From: DASVVT01 sp036386415
Lineage (GTDB): Bacteria > Acidobacteriota > Blastocatellia > Pyrinomonadales > Pyrinomonadaceae
Assembly (NCBI GenBank): GCA_036386415.1
Contig: DASVVT010000027.1
Location: 70,759-134,758 of the forward strand
DNA: 64,000 bases
Direction of reading: 5' to 3'
This document shows positions 60,391 to 64,000 of the stretch, in pieces. The position numbers and the translations under genes are program-made. How positions within the stretch are numbered: position 1 is the stretch's first letter; each line of letters starts with the position of its first letter. Under the pieces are notes generated by a model. It was not told the origin of the DNA. It did no database searches and was given only the letters and a program-made list of their open reading frames with translations.

Positions 60391-60862
60391 CAATCACTTG
60401 CCAATCTTCGCCGTCAACAGATTTCGCCGTCCTCGCATGAAACTCTTGAGGTCCGCAATACGTCACGTCGAGCCAGACGGAGATGGGCACGCCGTCTCTG
60501 GTCGCGGGAGTGAAGCGAATCTGTTCCGCCGCATTAAGCGCGTCGTCGGTCGAGCCGCTCAGGTAAGGCTCAGACGGATAAACGGTCGCGACCGCTCCGT
60601 CCGCTCCCAATAACACATGCACTTTGACCGGCGTATTGCCCGATTCATAACCGTCTGCGCCATCGCGGTAGACGTTGATCCGACGACAAGGGTTTCCTCC
60701 CAGCGAGTGAATGACCACCCACGTTTTACTGTGGTTGTCACGCCGGTGACATGCCCCCCTGCTCCTGTTGCCATGCGCGTGGAAGTCAAGCGGGTTCATC
60801 CAGCCGCCTAACGTTGCGCCGATGATGAAAGTTATTGAGAACGGGAGAACTGTTTTGAGCAT
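60383..60862 (-). CDS. small membrane-anchored TonB-C-like protein
   Basis: A 159-residue protein with an N-terminal membrane/signal segment (MLKTVLPFSITFIIGATLGGW) shared with two upstream paralogues. The rest (TPVKVHVLLGADGAVATVYP, DDALNAAEQIRFTPATRDGVPISVWLDVTY) looks like a TonB C-terminal domain with the usual AAxxIRFxPAxxxGxP signature. No Pro-rich periplasmic linker and no ExbB/D genes. Start ATG at 60862 with GAGG upstream; overlaps the aldolase start. Confidence 0.78.
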   Translation of the reverse strand: MLKTVLPFSITFIIGATLGGWMNPLDFHAHGNRSRGACHRRDNHSKTWVVIHSLGGNPCRRINVYRDGADGYESGNTPVKVHVLLGADGAVATVYPSEPYLSGSTDDALNAAEQIRFTPATRDGVPISVWLDVTYCGPQEFHARTAKSVDGEDWQVIDE

Positions 60863-60941
60863 CACAGACGCACCTCGGCTTGATCTGCTAAGAATCGCAG
60901 TGCTGTTTGTTCATCCATTCAAACGGATTCGCAAAGCCTGC

Positions 60942-61403
60942 TCAGTAGAGATTGAAGTTGTACTCAATCAACACCTGCTGCGACACGTAGCGTCCATCCT
61001 TGATGGCCGGAACAAACGCTATACGCCGTGCCGCTTCGAGGGCATTCTCCGTCAACCCGTAGGGCAGGCCGCGCACGACCCTTATGTCTGTGACGCGCCT
61101 TGTTGACGAGAGCACGGCTCGCAACACGACCGTGCCCGTCACCTCACTGCGCCGCGCCTCTTCGGTGTACCCCGGCTGAGGCTTCGATAAGATGCACGCC
61201 CGCTGCGTCACGTCGCGCACGCGGAAGACGCGCTCGTCGCCTGGGTCTACGCCAGACGCGGCCTGTTCCTGAAAGCATGACCGTGGCGGCGCACCGCCGC
61301 CCGGTTGCTTGCGCACCTCTTCCCTGCGGGTCAGGCCCGATAAAGCCAGACCTGTAGCCAGGGTCAGTATGAAAGGCAGAACTCTTTTCAGTATCAAGGG
61401 CAC
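60942..61403 (-). CDS. small membrane-anchored TonB-C protein
   Basis: A 153-residue paralogue: membrane segment LKRVLPFILTLATGLALSGL, a short linker, and a clear TonB C-terminal domain (KPQPGYTEEARRSEVTGTVVLRAVLSSTRRVTDIRVVRGLPYGLTENALEAARRIAFVPAIKDG). GTG start. Such proteins in acidobacteria are often annotated as energy transducers, but the short linker could hardly span the periplasm. The gene lies between two paralogues in the rex-BMC gene series. Confidence 0.85.
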   Translation of the reverse strand: MPLILKRVLPFILTLATGLALSGLTRREEVRKQPGGGAPPRSCFQEQAASGVDPGDERVFRVRDVTQRACILSKPQPGYTEEARRSEVTGTVVLRAVLSSTRRVTDIRVVRGLPYGLTENALEAARRIAFVPAIKDGRYVSQQVLIEYNFNLY

Positions 61404-61460
61404 ACCTTCGGCATGAGAGCGGTCACGGCGCGCGCCGCGCCTTGCTCAGGGATCGTACAC

Positions 61461-61706
61461 TTACTGCGAGACCTGAACCGGCCCGGTGCGAGTCTGACGC
61501 TCACTCGATTGCCTGTTTTGTGACGGCGTTGAGTTATCCAGGTTACGGTGCTTGCTCGCACATCCCCTGTAGGTTTGCTGGGGCGCGGAGAAGCTGGGCG
61601 CAAACGCCGTGCGCTGGCTGCTGCCGCCGAAGATGCTCCCCAATCCGATGCCGAAGATCAGCGTCATGATGAACGGCAGGACTCTTTTGATGAAACAGGT
61701 AAACAT
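61461..61706 (-). CDS. truncated TonB-like leader paralogue
   Basis: An 81-residue protein sharing the N-terminal pattern KRVLPFIMTLIFGIGLGSIFGG with the two genes downstream, but the TonB domain is absent; the tail is Ser/Gln/Arg-rich and probably disordered. AAGGAG precedes the ATG, so it is likely expressed. It may be a degenerate copy or a small membrane protein in its own right. It begins 24 nt after rex. Confidence 0.65.
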   Translation of the reverse strand: MFTCFIKRVLPFIMTLIFGIGLGSIFGGSSQRTAFAPSFSAPQQTYRGCASKHRNLDNSTPSQNRQSSERQTRTGPVQVSQ

Positions 61707-61730
61707 AAATGGTACTCCTTCTGTATTGCT

Positions 61731-62453
61731 TTATAACTCACGCTCTTCCCGTTGCGCAATCCCCTCGAAGGGAGAAATACTGCGCTCGCCTCTGCGACGA
61801 CGGCGGCTGGCGACCTCCGCTTGTGGCCGCGCGAGAAAATAGGAGAGACTCTCCAGGCTGGTCGTCAGGTCGACGGTCTTCACTTTAACATCGAGCCGTG
61901 CCTGTAGATGCACGGGCGCGAAATTCAGAACGGCTTTGACGCCCGCCGCCATCACCCGATTCAAGACTCTCTGCGCCGCCCGTCCGGGAGTGGCGATGAC
62001 GGCGACATCAATCTCACACTCGCGCACGACGCGCGCGATCTTCTTCACGTCATGCACCAGGATTCCGGCCTCTCCGATGCGCCGCCCGATCTTCTCCGGG
62101 TCGTTGTCAAAGAGGGCGGCGACAGTGAAGTTCGATTTGATGAATCCGTTGTAATTGGCGAGCGCGGTTCCCAGTCGTCCCGCGCCGACGATGCCGACCC
62201 TGTGCGGCCTGTCGAGCCCCAGAATCTTCGTGATGTGACGGCGCAGGTCTTCTACGAAATACCCGACGCCGCGCACGCCGAACTCGCCGAAGTAAGCCAA
62301 ATCTTTTCTGATCTGCGCGGAATTAAGGTTGAACTGGTCTGCGAGCGCCTGCGAAGAGACCGTCTTGATTCCGGCTGCCGCAAGTATATTCAGACAGCGC
62401 AGGTAAACGCTCAAGCGATTGGTCGTCAGCTCTGAGATTTTCTCCGATTTCAT
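61731..62453 (-). CDS. rex: redox-sensing transcriptional repressor Rex
   Basis: Rex represses genes when NADH is low and releases DNA when NADH rises. 240 residues: N-terminal winged helix (RLSVYLRCLNILAAAGIKTVSSQALADQFNLNSAQIRKDLAYFGEFG), Rossmann fold GIVGAGRLGTALANY, then IDVAVIATPGRAAQRV and VLNFAPV. The C-terminal 35 residues (RRRRRGERSISPFEGIAQREEREL) extend beyond the family norm. It heads the gene series that includes the microcompartment. A -10-like TATACT lies just upstream on the minus strand. Confidence 0.95.
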   Translation of the reverse strand: MKSEKISELTTNRLSVYLRCLNILAAAGIKTVSSQALADQFNLNSAQIRKDLAYFGEFGVRGVGYFVEDLRRHITKILGLDRPHRVGIVGAGRLGTALANYNGFIKSNFTVAALFDNDPEKIGRRIGEAGILVHDVKKIARVVRECEIDVAVIATPGRAAQRVLNRVMAAGVKAVLNFAPVHLQARLDVKVKTVDLTTSLESLSYFLARPQAEVASRRRRRGERSISPFEGIAQREEREL

Positions 62454-62544
62454 CCGCCGGTACTACCTTGTGCATTAGTATAGCTCCAAGAAGGGGCTGG
62501 CGGAAAGAGCCGGACGACGGCTGAACTTCTATTAAGCGGGAAGA

Positions 62545-62641
62545 TTTAAACGCGGAGGTCGCAAAGGTTTTCGCAAAGGTCGCGGAGGAGTTGACTCTTT
62601 GCGTCCTCTGCGTCTTCCTCCTTTGCGTTCTTTGCGTTTAA
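62545..62641. repeat. period-9 hairpin element in a divergent promoter region
   Basis: Left arm 62545-62590 (CGCGGAGGT-CGCAAAGGT units) and right arm 62595-62641 pair with a loop of about 4 nt. It lies between divergent rex and ruvA, the only copy placed upstream of both neighbours. Confidence 0.85.
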
Positions 62642-62725
62642 TCACCCCTATAAATTACAATTCGTCATGAGAAAAACGAAGGCGCTCCCGAAATACTCTT
62701 CTTCGGACAACTTTTTCCATAAACA

Positions 62726-63355
62726 ATGATTGCACATCTATCGGGCACTCTACTGTATAAACAGACCACGACAGTGATTCTGGATGTCGGCGGCGTCGGC
62801 TACGAAGTCACCATTCCGCTCTCGACCTTTTATGATCTGGAAGATGCGGGCAAGGAAGTCAAGCTGCGCATCTACACGCATGTGCGCGAAGACGCGCTGC
62901 AACTCTACGGCTTCAAGACGGCGCGCGAGCGCGAGCTGTTTCAACAGCTCATCTCCGTGAGCGGCATCGGCCCGAAGCTCGGCATCACGATGCTTTCGGG
63001 AATGAGCGCAGACGAAATCATCGTCTCGATTCGTCAGAACAACCTGGCGCGCCTGACTTCGATTCCGGGCGTCGGAAAGAAGACCGCCGAGCGTCTCGTC
63101 ATAGAGCTTCGTGATAAGATTGCTGCGCTCTCGTCTCCGGCGCTCGAAGAGGAGTTTGCCCAGCAGGCCGGAGCCGGTGGCGCGCCCGCCTCCGAAGATG
63201 CCGTGCGCGACGATGCGCTCTCGGCGCTCATCAATCTCGGCTATCAAAAAGCGGCGGCGGAGAAAGCGATCATGGCGGCGATTCAGGAGGGCGGCGACGA
63301 CGCTTCCGTCGAGACCATCCTGCGACGAGCGCTGCGCACGCTTGCGAGAGGATAG
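62726..63355 (+). CDS. ruvA: Holliday junction branch migration protein RuvA
   Basis: RuvA binds four-way junctions and loads RuvB. 209 residues: OB-fold domain I (MIAHLSGTLLYKQTTTVILDVGGVGYEVTIPLSTF), helix-hairpin-helix motifs (ISVSGIGPKLGITMLSGMS, TSIPGVGKKTAERLVIEL) and the C-terminal RuvB-binding domain III (SALINLGYQKAAAEKAI). ruvC is not adjacent. It begins 84 bp after a period-9 element and is followed by ruvB across a hairpin element. Confidence 0.97.
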   Translation: MIAHLSGTLLYKQTTTVILDVGGVGYEVTIPLSTFYDLEDAGKEVKLRIYTHVREDALQLYGFKTARERELFQQLISVSGIGPKLGITMLSGMSADEIIVSIRQNNLARLTSIPGVGKKTAERLVIELRDKIAALSSPALEEEFAQQAGAGGAPASEDAVRDDALSALINLGYQKAAAEKAIMAAIQEGGDDASVETILRRALRTLARG

Positions 63356-63359
63356 AAAG

Positions 63360-63447
63360 AGAATACAAGATACAGAAGACAGGAGACAGAAGGAAAATGC
63401 TAACCCCGCTTTTCTCCTGTCTACTGTGTTCTGTATTCTGTCTCCTT
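63360..63447. repeat. period-7 hairpin element, AGAATAC/AGGAGAC family
   Basis: Left arm 63360-63392 (AGAATAC-AAGATAC-AGAAGAC-AGGAGAC) and right arm 63412-63447. It starts 4 nt after the ruvA stop codon and ends 4 nt before the ruvB ATG. Confidence 0.86.
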
Positions 63448-63451
63448 GATT

Positions 63452-64000
63452 ATGTCTGAAGAACTCGAACCGGCCAATGCACGCGACGCGACGCTCATTG
63501 AGGATGAGCAGCAGTTCGAGTTGTCTTTGCGTCCGACGCGGCTGGCGGAGTACATAGGCCAGCGTCACGCCAAAGAGAACCTTCGCATCTTCATGAAGGC
63601 GGCGCTCAGGCGGCGCGAGGCGCTCGACCACGTTCTTTTGACCGGGCCTCCGGGTTTGGGGAAGACGACGCTCGCCAACATCATCGCCAATGAGATGGGC
63701 GCGGAGCTTCGTTCGACAGCCGGGCCGGTGATCGAAAAGTCCGGCGACCTGGCGGCGCTCCTGACCAACCTGCAAGAGGGCGACGTGCTTTTCATAGACG
63801 AGATTCATCGTCTCAATCCGGCCATCGAAGAGGTGCTCTATCCGGCGATGGAGGACTACCAGTTAGACCTCATGATCGGGCAGGGCACGGCGGCCCGCTC
63901 GATCAAGCTGGAGCTGCCGAAGTTCACTTTGGTCGGAGCGACCACGCGAGCCGGTCTCATTACAGCACCTCTGCGCGGGCGCTTCGGCATCGTCTTTCAT
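63452..64000 (+). CDS. ruvB: Holliday junction helicase RuvB, 5' part
   Basis: The window ends inside this gene after 183 codons. RuvB is the AAA+ motor of branch migration. Visible: SLRPTRLAEYIGQRHAKENL, Walker A LLTGPPGLGKTTLA, Walker B VLFIDEIHRLN, the sensor/hairpin region EDYQLDLMIGQGTAARSIKLELPKFTLVGATTRAG and LRGRFGI. The ATG follows the repeat arm directly with no Shine-Dalgarno; the gene is probably translated in coupling with ruvA. Confidence 0.96.
   Translation, partial: MSEELEPANARDATLIEDEQQFELSLRPTRLAEYIGQRHAKENLRIFMKAALRRREALDHVLLTGPPGLGKTTLANIIANEMGAELRSTAGPVIEKSGDLAALLTNLQEGDVLFIDEIHRLNPAIEEVLYPAMEDYQLDLMIGQGTAARSIKLELPKFTLVGATTRAGLITAPLRGRFGIVFH

Overview
The window is about 60% GC and reads as the chromosome of a Gram-negative bacterium, most likely an acidobacterium of the Blastocatellia type (inference). 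The hints are a very large Oar-like TonB receptor with an N-terminal carboxypeptidase-regulatory domain, an ECF sigma factor of the PF07638/TIGR02999 type paired with a Ser/Thr kinase-TPR protein, an Hfq-like protein with a long N-terminal extension, and a microcompartment locus built around a class II aldolase. No tRNA, rRNA, CRISPR array, prophage or insertion sequence was recognised.

Layout. 0.1-1.5 kb (+): a GH19 chitinase/lysozyme-like protein and a FecR-like exported protein. 1.5-4.1 kb (-): an amidohydrolase and recA. 4.2-25.7 kb: all seven tryptophan genes on the minus strand but scattered in the transcription order trpE, trpG, trpD, trpC, trpF, trpB, trpA. They are separated by a cyclophilin, an ankyrin lipoprotein, a Ser/Thr kinase with its ECF sigma factor, a GGDEF protein and the TonB receptor, and three small exported proteins lie on the plus strand. 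26-35 kb (-): a coiled-coil exported protein, nadC, valS, two response regulators, a GspG-like exported protein and pdxA. 35-54 kb (-): a complete dcw cluster, mraZ-rsmH-ftsL-ftsI-(small ORF)-murF-mraY-murD-ftsW-murG-murC-murB-ftsQ-ftsA-ftsZ, followed by the hfq-like gene. It is preceded by a strong sigma70-type promoter and three MraZ boxes. 54-57.5 kb (+): a ZIP metal transporter, a TPM-domain protein, a nucleotidyltransferase-like protein and LemA. 57.6-62.5 kb (-): a likely operon headed by the redox repressor rex, then three TonB-like small proteins, a class II aldolase, one BMC-H shell protein, three EutN/CcmL vertex proteins and a Cys-rich protein. 62.7-64 kb (+): ruvA and the start of ruvB, cut by the window end.

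The most striking signal is not a gene. About 28 intergenic elements, from 50 to 155 bp, carry arms made of short units repeated with a strict 7-nt period (or a 9-nt period in two families), usually as an inverted repeat that would fold into a long hairpin. Different loci use different unit sequences (CAGTAGA, GTCCGTG, GAGTCTG, GCAGTAA, GCGGATT, AAAAGGC and others), so the period and the palindromy are conserved rather than the sequence. Most period-7 elements sit between two co-directional genes and fill the whole gap: one arm starts at, or contains, the stop codon of the upstream gene, and the other ends a few bases before the downstream start codon. Several C-termini (TrpC, MurG, MurD, MurB, EutN, the ECF sigma factor) are encoded by the arm itself. 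They may be mobile elements that target stop-start junctions, RNA structures that bring stop and start codons together, or both.
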